In this document: piece after piece, positions 36,443 to 45,387 of the stretch
Position numbering within the stretch: position 1 is the first letter of the stretch
How the letters are laid out: each line of letters starts with the position of its first letter
Source: Peptoniphilus faecalis
GTDB lineage: Bacteria > Bacillota > Clostridia > Tissierellales > Peptoniphilaceae
Direction: 5' to 3'
Assembly (NCBI RefSeq): GCF_012976305.1
Contig: NZ_JABDSR010000012.1
Span: 1-58,860 of the forward strand
Length of the DNA stretch: 58,860 nt
Translations under genes and position numbers: made by a program
Notes under the pieces: generated by a model
What the model saw: only the letters and a program-made list of their open reading frames with translations
What the model was told of the DNA's origin: nothing
The model's database searches: none

Positions 36443-38557
36443 TTATATCCCAACAAAAATTTCTACAATTTTTCTTATTTTTTCTAATACAGATTCCTTT
36501 TTCTTTTCTCTAGCGCCATGCCTACGTGAAGTCGGCGGAATGATGCGATCTAGCTCATCTCCTGCATATTCTACGTAGCCTTTATTAATAGATCTTTCTA
36601 TAAAACGTTTTGAATCTTCTTTCAAATTTTCGTCCTCAACTAAAGATATAATTTTATTCTCTTTCTCTTTCTTTGCAAATTTATAGAATGACTCAAGAAT
36701 ATCGTCATTATTTTTTAGTTCAGACAATCTTGTGTTGTTTATAAAGTCCATAATCAATTCTTCTTTTGCCCTTGTGCCAAGGCTTGACCTGATTACCCTG
36801 CGAACTTCTGCTTTTAAACTTTCAACATCATCATTTTCTTTTGACTTTTCCAATATTAGAGCCAAAATATAATCAAGATTTATCTCGTCTGTTTTAAGTA
36901 AATCAATTTGAAATTCAATATCGGAAAAATCTATTTTATCACCTTCTGGATTTTCATTGCTCCCTGAATTTAAAATGCCTTCCCTAATATCAACATAAAC
37001 ACTTTTCATATCCTGCATCTGTCTATCTGAAATGATTTTTTCAAAGTTTTCAAACTCATCAAAATTTTTGAGGATATTCTCGGATTTCAATAACTCGCCA
37101 AAAAGTTTTACAAATTCTTTTTTATCAGCTTCCAATATAATTTCTGTAGGTTCAGGGAATTTAGACACAATCTCATTACAAATATCTATATAACCCTTGA
37201 CTACATTTCCAGTTTCTTCATCTTTAAAACCATAAATGTACTCTTCATAGCTCTTTTCCAAAATAATGTTTACACTGTTTTCATCGCCAAAAATCTTGAT
37301 TGCATCCTGAGTAGCTTTTTCTAAATCCCTAAAACAAACAATGTTGCCAAAAGTTTTTACCTTGTTGAGTATGCGATTAGTTCTTGAAAAAGCCTGAATA
37401 AGACCATGATATCTCAAATTTTTATCTACAAATAATGTATTTAATGTAGGAGCATCAAATCCAGTCAAAAACATTCCCACTACTATTAGCAAATCGACTT
37501 TCTTCTCTTTTACTTTAAGAGACAAATCCTTATAATAGTTTTGAAATTTATTTCCATTAGTAGAAAAATTAGTTTTGAAGTAAGTATTGTAATCGTCAAT
37601 TGCCTTATCCAAAAATTCCTTTGCCGTCATCTCCATTGCTGAAACATCAAAATCCTCTTCTGCTATTTCTCCAATTGCTCTTTGTTCCTCATTAGGTGCA
37701 AAACTAAAAATTGTAGCTATTCTCAATCTTTTTTCTTCAGGTAAACTGCTCTGTTGTCTTTCAAACTCTTCATAATATAACTTTGCCGCTTCAATACTTT
37801 GCACAGCAAACATTGCATTAAAGCCATTGAGCCTTCTATGCTTTATATCATAAAACTCATTGCGATGTGTTTTTGTATTAAATACCTTTAGAATATGTTT
37901 TGTAATTTCACTTATTCGCTCGGGATGTAGTAGCATTTTATTTTCCAATTTAGCTAATTTTTTCTCATCTTCCTCTTTCTCCGCTTTTTTAAATTTAGGT
38001 GTAATATTATTATAATCCACTTTGAATTTTAAAACTTTGCCATCACGAATAGCATCCGTAATAACATAGCTGTGCAGTTGTGCTCCAAAAATACTTGCCG
38101 TTGTATCTCCACCAAGAGAATTTTCTGGAAAAATTGGCGTTCCCGTAAAACCAAATTGATAATATTTCTTAAATGACTTCCTTATATTTTTCTGTGCCTC
38201 TCCAAACTGAGAGCGATGGCATTCATCAAATATTAGGACACAATGTTTATCATAAATTTCATGGTCAGGATTTTTCTTAACAAATTCATTTAGTTTTTGT
38301 ATTGTAGTAACTACAATCTTATTGTCATATTTTTCAATACACCTTTTAAGTTCCTTTGTATCTTTACTTCCATTTACACTGTCCGGCTGAAACCTTTGAT
38401 ATTCTTTCATTGTTTGGTAGTCTAAATCTTTTCTATCTACAACAAAAAATACCTTATCAATGAAATCCAGTGTCGTCGCAAGCCTTGCCGCCTTAAAAGA
38501 AGTAAGCGTCTTGCCGGAACCTGTGGATACAAGAGCAATAACTTCTCCCACTTGCAT
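36443..38557 (-). pseudogene. hsdR: hsdR, C-terminal part: type I restriction motor, split at Walker A
   Basis: Holds the two RecA-like motor domains and helical C-terminus of HsdR. Native sequence resumes in STGSGKTLTSFKAARLA, the second half of the Walker A motif. It continues with LIFDECHRSQFG (motif II), FTGTPIFPEN (motif III), LIVVGMFLTGFDAPTLNTL and LIQAFSRTNRIL (motif VI). The first ~10 residues (QVGEVIALV) come from the inserted DNA, not from HsdR. The N-terminal 316 residues lie 5.9 kb away at 44411-45354. Together they give about 1010 residues, a normal HsdR. As it stands the subunit cannot be functional. Confidence 0.92.
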
Positions 38558-38646
38558 TATCTCATATCTAGGTTAGCTATTGCTTTTTTCTGATAGTATA
38601 TTTATTTTTATTTGGATAATAATCACTATATAAATTATTTCTTAGA

Positions 38647-39207
38647 TTATTTTGTATAATATCCCTCATATTCATATGAACGCTGGATTCCTCTCATATA
38701 AACTTGTCTATCATTAATTCTCTCTGTTAAAGCACCTTTTAACAAAACTTTAATTTCTAGAGAATTTATCGGTGATCTTTCCATAGCTGATAAATATTCT
38801 TCTTTATCTATCTTACTCCAATCTATGCACATACCCATATTTGATTTAAAAATTAAATCCAACCATATTCTAGTAGCTCTCCCATTCCCTTCTCTAAAAG
38901 GATGAGCTACATTCATTTCTACATATTTTTCTATAATACTATCAAAATCTGACTCAGGCATCTTTTCAATAATTTCCAAGTTAGATTCTAAAAACCTAAC
39001 AGGAGCAAAGCGAAAATTGCCCTTTGATAAATTCACAGTCCTTATTTTTCCTGCAAAATCAAATACATCTTGAAATATATATTGATGGATTTGTTGTAGC
39101 CCCTTAAATGTTCCTACTTCAAATGTATCTATTATTTTGTTATCAAAAAGTTCATAAGCTCTCTTTTTTGTTAATTCTATATTTTCTTGCATAAAACATT
39201 CCTCCAT
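38647..39207 (-). CDS. Class III Fic protein (AMP-transferase with C-terminal inhibitory motif)
   Basis: Fic enzymes transfer AMP or other nucleotides onto target proteins. The 186 residues carry the active-site motif HPFREGNGR at 102-110 and the flap region near 62-70. The C-terminus has SYEYEG (177-182), matching the (S/T)xxxE(G/N) inhibitory motif, so it is auto-inhibited like the class III NmFic type, and no separate antitoxin is required. Two starts are possible: 39207 (after AGGAG) and 39192 (after GGAGG). Fic genes often sit in type I restriction loci, so it could be either cassette cargo or part of the locus. Confidence 0.92.
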   Translation of the reverse strand: MEECFMQENIELTKKRAYELFDNKIIDTFEVGTFKGLQQIHQYIFQDVFDFAGKIRTVNLSKGNFRFAPVRFLESNLEIIEKMPESDFDSIIEKYVEMNVAHPFREGNGRATRIWLDLIFKSNMGMCIDWSKIDKEEYLSAMERSPINSLEIKVLLKGALTERINDRQVYMRGIQRSYEYEGYYTK

Positions 39208-39218
39208 TTACTCTCCTA

Positions 39219-39554
39219 CTAAATTCCATAATGGATAATATACTTATCTCTTATTTTAGCCTCTTTAAACAATTCAATAATTTTATTATATGGTTCTTTA
39301 TCATATTTGCTAAAAATAAATATAAAAGAATCAATTGACTCAGGTGGTATAAGTGTTATCCCACAATACGCAAGATTCATTCCTGGGCATTCTAGCGTAT
39401 GCCAATAACAGTAAATATCATCGAAACTATGCAATAATGGTTCAATAAAATCATCATTTATTTTGATAAGTTCAAATTTTTCAGGCTCATATTCATCAAA
39501 CCTCTGATATTTTTTTGGAGTATCTTCCATAATACCAAACTCATGGTAGGCCAT
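39219..39554 (-). CDS. Small protein of unknown function, next to fic
   Basis: It has 111 residues, beginning AYHEFGIMEDTPKKYQRFDEY, with a central CYWHTLECPGMNLAYCGITL segment that could be a beta-sheet core. No membrane helix or signal. I recognise no family. It lies 11 bp upstream of fic, apparently co-transcribed from the R1 promoter region. The start at 39554 is preferred because AAGGA lies 8 bp upstream; 39560 is also in frame. Whether it modulates Fic is unknown. Confidence 0.65.
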   Translation of the reverse strand: MAYHEFGIMEDTPKKYQRFDEYEPEKFELIKINDDFIEPLLHSFDDIYCYWHTLECPGMNLAYCGITLIPPESIDSFIFIFSKYDKEPYNKIIELFKEAKIRDKYIIHYGI

Positions 39555-39679
39555 AATCATCTTCCTTCATAAATTTAAATACTGTAGCTACATACCTTTC
39601 TACTTATGTGTAACTAGCTAATTCCACTAATATAAATATATCAAATAATTGAGAATTACTAAATAATCAAATTCTGTTC

Positions 39680-39808
39680 TCTCATGCACTGCCTTATGAC
39701 AATTATACCTGATACTCTAAAAAATGCATGAATTTTTTTACATAAAAATCTATGAAATCCTTGATACTATAGTATTTATACACCCTGTCACTATTATGAT
39801 ACGAGCCC
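39680..39808 (-). repeat. End repeat R1
   Basis: One of three related repeats of about 115-130 bp. It contains the 19-bp core CACCCTGTCACTATTATGA (+ strand 39781-39799) and, 79 bp away, ATTATA (39702-39707), which is TATAAT on the - strand and points into the cargo genes. The edge reads CCTGTGGATA, shared with the hsdR junction at 38520. Confidence 0.85.
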
Positions 39809-39849
39809 CTGTGGATAGAAAATCAAACAATTATATCTGGAAGACTAAT

Positions 39850-40094
39850 ATTTGATTACTTTATTAAATTATTAACATCATCCTCTATTCAAAATACATT
39901 CTCTGCATTGATAATATGTATAATTTTATCGCTATTAAGAATTTCTTCTATTTTTTCACCAATAAATCTAGACTTTATGTTGTAATTTTTTAAGTTTTTT
40001 GTAGGAATCTAAGGAAGTTTTTCTCCATCATTTACATAATACCATCTATATCATCAGCATCTTTTGTTAAAACCCTTCTAACTTCCATTTTCAT
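39850..40094 (-). pseudogene. Remnant, GNAT-like N-terminus
   Basis: An ATG at 40094 behind GAGGGAG opens MKMEVRRVLTKDADDIDGIM, which looks like the start of a GNAT acetyltransferase, then stops. Later frames keep protein-like stretches (KSRFIGEKIEEILNSDKIIH), also interrupted. It is decayed cargo of unit 2, downstream of the LD-carboxypeptidase gene. Confidence 0.45.
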
Positions 40095-40174
40095 TTATAA
40101 CATCTCCCTCTTTGGTTAACTTTTCTCTTTTAATGGTTGATAGAAGTGTTCTATATGCCTTTAGAGATTATTAA

Positions 40175-41110
40175 CTAATGCTTCACTACCTCCAATAAAA
40201 TGGAAGTTTCTGTTGCATTCACCCTTACTAGTCCACCTATTGGAAATGTTGCAAAGGGGAATACGTGTCCAAAATCAACATTAAATACAATAGGTATATT
40301 TTTAAGTTGTTTTTTAGTTGATACTATTCTTTGAATTACATTTATATCTATTTTACAACTATCATCAAATCGCCCAAATAATATTCCTTTTACTCCATTA
40401 AATTTTAAGATTTGAATTAAAGATTGCAAATTTCTTTCGAACTCGGCAGCGAAATAATTCCCCATAATATTATCATCTTCCAAAAATAATATCTTGTTCT
40501 TTAAGTTAGGCATAAATTTTGTTCCTTGCAAAAGATTCAGTGTGCAAAGGTTTCCTCCTATAAGTTCTCCCTCACAACTTCCTTCCTGTATAAGATAGTA
40601 TTCTTTTGCATCTTTAGATGGTCTTATATTATACTTATCAGAATTCATAAGACATCTTTCAAAATATGAATATGTATAGTCAGTTTCTTTTTCAAAGCCA
40701 AAACTTGAGAAATGGGGTCCATGATAAGTAACTAAACCTGTCTTAGAATAAATGGCATTAAGCAAAGCAGTAATATCAGAAAATCCACATATAATTTTGG
40801 GATTAGCCTCTATTAAAGAATAATCTATATACTCCAATATTTGATTAACATTAAATCCGCCTATGCAGGTAAGTATAGCCTTAACATTTTTATCTAAAAA
40901 GGCTTCGTGTAAATCTTCAACACGAGACTCGATACTTGAAGAGTTCACTTCATCAATTTCACGACTGTTTCGTGAAAAAGTTATTTTAAAACCTTTTTCC
41001 GTTAACAATGTTAAAGCCTTATCAAAAGTATCTTGCCTTACTACACTCAAACTTCGAGAAGGAGCTATAACCCTTATCTCATCTCCAATTTTTAATTTAT
41101 TAGCAATCAT
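40175..41110 (-). CDS. S66-family LD-carboxypeptidase (MccF-like)
   Basis: A 311-residue serine peptidase of the LD-carboxypeptidase/MccF family, which trims L,D-bonds in peptidoglycan tetrapeptides or cleaves microcin C-type aminoacyl-nucleotide toxins. Conserved parts: RVIAPSRSLS near the start, ILTCIGGFNVNQIL, the nucleophile serine in ICGFSDITALLNA, GGNLCTLNLLQGT and the C-terminal PIVFNVDFGHVFPFATFPIGG with the catalytic His. Immediately downstream of R2, whose TATAAT lies about 70 bp before its GGAGGAG site and start. It may confer toxin immunity or alter cell-wall recycling; which cannot be told from sequence. Confidence 0.9.
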   Translation of the reverse strand: MIANKLKIGDEIRVIAPSRSLSVVRQDTFDKALTLLTEKGFKITFSRNSREIDEVNSSSIESRVEDLHEAFLDKNVKAILTCIGGFNVNQILEYIDYSLIEANPKIICGFSDITALLNAIYSKTGLVTYHGPHFSSFGFEKETDYTYSYFERCLMNSDKYNIRPSKDAKEYYLIQEGSCEGELIGGNLCTLNLLQGTKFMPNLKNKILFLEDDNIMGNYFAAEFERNLQSLIQILKFNGVKGILFGRFDDSCKIDINVIQRIVSTKKQLKNIPIVFNVDFGHVFPFATFPIGGLVRVNATETSILLEVVKH

Positions 41111-41160
41111 TTAAACACTCCTCCTGAATATGTTATATTAAATATTCCAATTCATAACTT

Positions 41161-41287
41161 CTCATGCACTACTTACAACAATTATACCCAATTGCTCTAA
41201 CCAATGCATGAATGCTTTCAATAAAAATCCCTGAAACCCTTATGTTAAAACATTTATGCACCCTGTCACTATTATGACACGTTCCTC
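41161..41287 (-). repeat. End repeat R2
   Basis: Same architecture as R1: the 19-bp core at 41259-41277, ATTATA at 41181-41186 (78 bp away), and the shared CTCATGCACT at the cargo side. The edge reads TTCCTCGGTGG. Confidence 0.85.
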
Positions 41288-41360
41288 GGTGGCAAGAAAA
41301 AAATGTCCAGATTATTTGATCTGCCCCTTTGAAATTTATTATTTTATTATAAATAAGTTT

Positions 41361-41927
41361 TCAAGCCAATATTAGTTTAATATAGAATAAAAGATATACA
41401 TCCCTCTCTACAATATGATATTTATCACTTTCACTTCGATAAATATCTATGTATTCAATCTTATCTTTTACAAGATTATGTGTCAATAATACAGCATATA
41501 GACTTACTACTTCTGATAATGTCTCTGCTTATGTTACTTCATCCTTAGAGAATGGGCAATCCAAAATAATCTGTTCTAACACTATAGAAATCCTCAAAAT
41601 AATCTTTATGAAAGTCCCGAAAACTGCCTTGATCTTATGTTCAATTTTATTACGTAGGGATTCCCCCACTTCATTTGATTTGAATAGAATATTTCCACTT
41701 TGAATATATGTCTTTTACTTCATAAAATTCAATTTGATCCAAATACTCGTTTTAAATCTGTCATCTAAATTATATTTTTCCTATCATTCAGAAGTAAAAA
41801 AACACCAATTTCATTTTTTTAGTAATGTACTACCATTCAAGTTTTCTAATTGATACAGGTATGCTCCCTCATCAACTATTTTAAAACTATGATTTCTCGA
41901 TTCTATTTTAAATTTTATATTTAGGCC
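41361..41927 (-). pseudogene. Decayed gene(s) downstream of tet
   Basis: Directly after the tet stop the same frame reads on with IESRNHSFKIVDEGAYLYQ to a stop at 41811. Further along, protein-like pieces in shifting frames are seen (EYLDQIEFYEVKDIYSKWKY, then LTHNLVKDKIEYIDIYRSES), ending at 41361. At least three frame breaks and an internal stop mark it as dead. I do not recognise the family. Confidence 0.5.
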
Positions 41928-43883
41928 TCAATTTTCATCCTGTTTTTGAAATAAATATCTTAACCCTTCCTTGTTGCTATCATTATTGTCGTTCCCAATA
42001 TCATTAATTATAGGCTTATCATTATATATATCATACCCATAAGGCTCAGTAATAAATATACCCTTTCCATTTGAATAAGAAAGTAATTCTGACTGATAGG
42101 ACTTCGATGTATCAACAGGTATCTTTCCACTTAAAGTTGTCTCCTCTCCCTTGGCTATTATATCTTCAATAGAAGCCCTCATCTTTCTAAGATCACTCAT
42201 AACCCTTCCGCAGAAATCATTTGGAACTTGAACTGTATATTTTAAATAAGGTTCTAATATTTCAGTTCCTGCTTTTCGAAGAGCTTCCCAAAATACATAT
42301 GGTGTTAAATTCCTAAAGTCAGAGGGGGTACTTACCGGGCTATAGTATAATCCGTAGTCAAAAGTTACCTTTAAGTCTGTAATCTCCCAGCCATAAAGTC
42401 CTTCTTTGCAAGCCTTTTCTACAGCTTCTTTTACTGCATTTTGAAATGAATTATTTAAATATCCATAGGACACCTCTGTCTTATATAATAATCCTGACCC
42501 TATTGGTAGTGGTTCTATTGACAGTCCAATAGATGCCCAATAAGGATTTGGTGGAACCTCTATATGGATTACTGCTTTAGAGTTTCTCTTAGGTCGTTCT
42601 TTATATATTGTTTTCAATTCACCAAATTCAGTATCTATTTTATATCTGTTTTTAAGTAGTGATTTGATTACTTCCATCTGAATATTTCCAAATAGCTTCA
42701 ATATGATTTCTCCAGTATCTCCGTTAATTTCACAATCGAGAAATGGGTCTTCTTCAGTTAATTCAAATAGTGCTTCTATCAGTTTGCTTCTTTTGCTTAA
42801 ATCACAAGGTTTAATTGATGCTCTCAATGCCGGTTGGGCTATCTTTATATCTAAAATCCCGTCATATTTCTGTCCAATATAATCACCTATCTTCAGAGAA
42901 TTAGCATTAGAAATAATAGCAATATCCCCACTATTAACCTGATCTACCTTAACAATTTCACCATTTATAATTGTTTCTAAGTTTCTTACCTTGAAAACTT
43001 CTTCTCCACCATTTTTAAAAATTTCTTGACGTATTTTTATACTACCTTTAAATATTCTTAAGAAAGTCATCTTTCTAGATTTTTCATCCCTATCAATCTT
43101 ATAAACATACGCTGATAAAAGGTCTTCAGTATTATAGCTCTTGGTAGGAAGATATTTAGTAATGGCAAATAATAGCTCGTCAATTCCAATATTTTTTAAA
43201 GCCGAACCATGAAATACAGGATAAAGATTGCAGTTATTAATCTCATCCAAAAATACATCATTATATTCTTTTTCTGTAATGACATCGCCATTTATATATT
43301 TTTCTGCTAGATAATCATTTATATCCAGTAACTTCTCTATTATTTGACTTTGAATTACTTTATCATCCCTTACATTTGTCAATTCAAAATCACCTTTATC
43401 TTTTATTTTAACTGATTGCATTATTGCAAGATTAGAAGTTAATTTCTCCTGTATTTGAGTGTATATTTCATCCAAATATACTCCCTTTCGATCTATTTTA
43501 TTCACAAATATAAGGGTTGGAATATTTAATTTCACTAAGGTATTAAAAATCACTTTCGTTTGAACTTGTATTCCCTCTTTTGCTGAAATTACTAAAACAG
43601 CTCCATCTAATACTCTCAGTGTTCGTTCAACTTCAGCTATAAAATCCATATGCCCAGGGGTATCTATGATATTTAGCTTTGTATCATTGTAATTAAATGA
43701 AACTGTAGATGCTCGTATAGTTATCCCCCTATCTCTTTCAAGTTCCATCGAGTCCGTTATCGTTGTACCATTATCGACTCTTCCAATCTTATTAATTGCC
43801 CCACCTTTGTATAATAAACCTTCTGTAACAGTTGTTTTTCCTGCATCAACATGTGCTAATATTCCTATATTAATAATTTTCAT
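41928..43883 (-). CDS. tet(T): Tetracycline resistance ribosomal protection protein, Tet(T)-like
   Basis: An elongation-factor-G-like GTPase that releases tetracycline from the 30S subunit. G1 AHVDAGKTT is at 10-18, G2 is in RGITI, G3 DTPGHMDF near 74-81 and G4 NKID near 128-131. The C-terminal domain contains VPPNPYWASIGLSIEPLPIG and SPVSTPSDFRNLTPYVF. The length, 651 residues, and overall wording fit Tet(T) better than Tet(M) or Tet(O); the class is from memory and needs alignment. Intact from start to stop. Expression is probably controlled by an attenuator in the leader. Confidence 0.9.
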   Translation of the reverse strand: MKIINIGILAHVDAGKTTVTEGLLYKGGAINKIGRVDNGTTITDSMELERDRGITIRASTVSFNYNDTKLNIIDTPGHMDFIAEVERTLRVLDGAVLVISAKEGIQVQTKVIFNTLVKLNIPTLIFVNKIDRKGVYLDEIYTQIQEKLTSNLAIMQSVKIKDKGDFELTNVRDDKVIQSQIIEKLLDINDYLAEKYINGDVITEKEYNDVFLDEINNCNLYPVFHGSALKNIGIDELLFAITKYLPTKSYNTEDLLSAYVYKIDRDEKSRKMTFLRIFKGSIKIRQEIFKNGGEEVFKVRNLETIINGEIVKVDQVNSGDIAIISNANSLKIGDYIGQKYDGILDIKIAQPALRASIKPCDLSKRSKLIEALFELTEEDPFLDCEINGDTGEIILKLFGNIQMEVIKSLLKNRYKIDTEFGELKTIYKERPKRNSKAVIHIEVPPNPYWASIGLSIEPLPIGSGLLYKTEVSYGYLNNSFQNAVKEAVEKACKEGLYGWEITDLKVTFDYGLYYSPVSTPSDFRNLTPYVFWEALRKAGTEILEPYLKYTVQVPNDFCGRVMSDLRKMRASIEDIIAKGEETTLSGKIPVDTSKSYQSELLSYSNGKGIFITEPYGYDIYNDKPIINDIGNDNNDSNKEGLRYLFQKQDEN

Positions 43884-43902
43884 TTTATACCTCCATAATT
43901 AT

Positions 43903-43943
43903 ATAAAAAATCCCCTGTGATAAAATACTCTCTTCACAGGGGA
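43903..43943 (-). terminator. Attenuator hairpin in the tet leader
   Basis: TCCCCTGTGA (43911-43920) pairs with TCACAGGGGA (43934-43943), with TTTTTT following on the - strand, ending 20 bp before the tet start. Similar attenuators are known upstream of tet(M)/tet(O)-type genes. A possible nine-codon leader peptide starts at 44122 but lacks a clear binding site. Confidence 0.85.
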
Positions 43944-44209
43944 ACTTATTTTTTATATAACTGCTTAAAGTAAATATAACACACTCAATTAGATATAACA
44001 TCAGGGTGCTACATCTACAGTCTAATCAATGCTATATAATACATAAAAATATAAATTTATTGTTATGAGAATATTTCTAAATAAAAGTACAATTAATAAG
44101 CCATACAAATATCCTTTTGCATGGAAAAGTACTTGTTCTATTTTATTAATAGTTATTTAAAAATATTATGCCTCATATGATAAAACTCCTTTGATTAATA
44201 CTGCACTTT

Positions 44210-44238
44210 ATAATACTTGTTTTTATTTTATTTGTCAA
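44210..44238 (-). promoter_or_regulatory. tet promoter
   Basis: On the - strand TTGACA (complement of 44233-44238), 17 bp, TATTAT (complement of 44210-44215). It is about 330 bp before the gene, leaving a long regulated leader (43884-44209). Confidence 0.8.
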
Positions 44239-44298
44239 GTAAGCCAGAATCTTTGATAGTGTCAATATTTTTTAGAAAAATAAGCTTAATAACATTCT

Positions 44299-44410
44299 AA
44301 AATTATACCTAAGGCTCTAATAAATGCATGAATTATTATTAATAGAAGTTCCTGAAACCCTTGATTCCAAAACGTTAATGCACCCTGTCACTATTATGAC
44401 ACGTTCCCCC
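44299..44410 (-). repeat. End repeat R3
   Basis: Core 19-mer at 44381-44399 and ATTATA at 44302-44307, 79 bp apart as in R1 and R2. Its edge abuts hsdR codons for WHTTG, so here the repeat joins host sequence directly. It lacks the CTCATGCACT block found in R1 and R2. Confidence 0.85.
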
Positions 44411-45354
44411 GTTGTGTGCCAAATAAAACCTCCCGCTTCTGGTCTGCCCGCTTTTTTCCCCTCATAACTTGATTTTATCTTCCACAAAATTCGTTCGGTT
44501 GCCGCTATTTGATAGGGTCTCATAATAAGAAGAGTATTATTGACATCAAATACACAATACTTTGTAAGCACTTCAAGAATGACACGTTTTTCAAAAAAAG
44601 TTTTAGTAAAATCCTCTAAATCGCAAATCACTTTGTTTTTAGCATCCGCCCATTCACAAGTAAACTCATAATTATTTTTATTTTGCGCCGTTGTATTGGC
44701 AAAATATCTTGTATAAGTTCCATTAGAAATGACAAATATCTGAACATACTTGTATAGGGAATTATCGCTGTTAAAACTTTCTTTGCTATACCTGTGAATT
44801 TGGTTAAAGGCCTCATGTAAATTCACGCCTCTTTTTTTAAGCTCTATATGGACAAGGGGCAAGCCATTTACTAAAATAGTAACATCATAACGATTTCGAT
44901 TTTTTCCTTCGCCACATACCTGATTAGTAACTTGCAAAAAATTGTTGTGAATATTTTTCTTATCAATAATCTTAATATTTTGCAAATGTCCATCGTCAAA
45001 TATGAAATCATGGACATGATTTTCCTGAACTTTTCGAGTTTTTTCAATCATACCATCACTTGGAGCATCCAAGTATTCAAGTAAAAATCTGTCCCATTCT
45101 TTTTTTGTAAAAGAAACTTCATTTAACTTTTCAATTTGAATTTTTAAATTTACATATAATTCATCCTTTGATTTTACAATAAGTCTCTCATACCCTTGCG
45201 AAACCAAATTTTCAATTAATTGACTTTCAAGTTCAGCTTCACTTTGGTAGGAAGTTTCTCTAACTTCAAGGTCCTTTTTAAAATTAGCTAAAATAATTCC
45301 GCCAGTCATTTCAGCAATTGTAGATGCATTATAATTTACTTTATTCTCTGACAT
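44317..45354 (-). pseudogene. hsdR: hsdR, N-terminal part: restriction nuclease domain, split at Walker A
   Basis: The first ~316 residues are native HsdR: an N-terminal region, then the RecB-type nuclease core (NRYDVTILVNGLPLVHIELKKRG, with Asp and ExK) and the following QIHRYSK motif. Native sequence stops at GGFIWHTTG, where SGKT should follow; the next 29 residues are R3 read in frame. The rest of the gene is at 36443-38530. The start lies 33 bp after the hsdS region, keeping the order hsdM-hsdS-hsdR. Confidence 0.92.
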
Positions 45355-45387
45355 CTAAATTACTCCTTCCATTTGTATTATTAATTA

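Larger units (their letters stand above)
38521..39808 (-). mobile_element. Cassette-like unit 1: small protein + Fic, with end repeat R1
   Basis: About 1.29 kb between two copies of CCTGTGGATA (38520-38529 at the hsdR junction, 39808-39817 at the unit 2 junction). It begins (on the - strand) with end repeat R1 and carries two genes in the same direction. No recombinase is encoded. Boundaries are inferred from the repeats. Confidence 0.6.
39809..41287 (-). mobile_element. Cassette-like unit 2: S66 LD-carboxypeptidase, with end repeat R2
   Basis: About 1.48 kb. It starts on the - strand with R2, encodes one intact gene and a decayed one, and ends at the R1 junction with TATCCACAGG (- strand). 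No recombinase gene. Confidence 0.6.
41288..44410 (-). mobile_element. Cassette-like unit 3: tetracycline resistance, with end repeat R3
   Basis: About 3.12 kb between the R2 edge and the hsdR N-terminal part. It begins on the - strand with R3 and carries the tet gene with its attenuated leader, plus decayed sequence. It encodes no recombinase or transposase. Confidence 0.6.

Noticed and set aside
40863-41114. 83-residue frame on the + strand
   Set aside because: Antisense shadow inside the LD-carboxypeptidase gene.
41449-41703. 84-residue frame on the + strand
   Set aside because: Lies opposite the decayed gene after tet, where the - strand shows the more protein-like pieces; no ribosome binding site.
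39680-44410. Classical integron attC sites for the R repeats
   Set aside because: No tyrosine integrase is present, and the repeats lack the attC core sites and fold. The cassette analogy is only functional.
38520-44412. Group II intron or other retroelement explaining the hsdR split
   Set aside because: No reverse transcriptase, maturase or domain V-like hairpin is present, and the inserted DNA holds ordinary genes reading in the same direction as hsdR.
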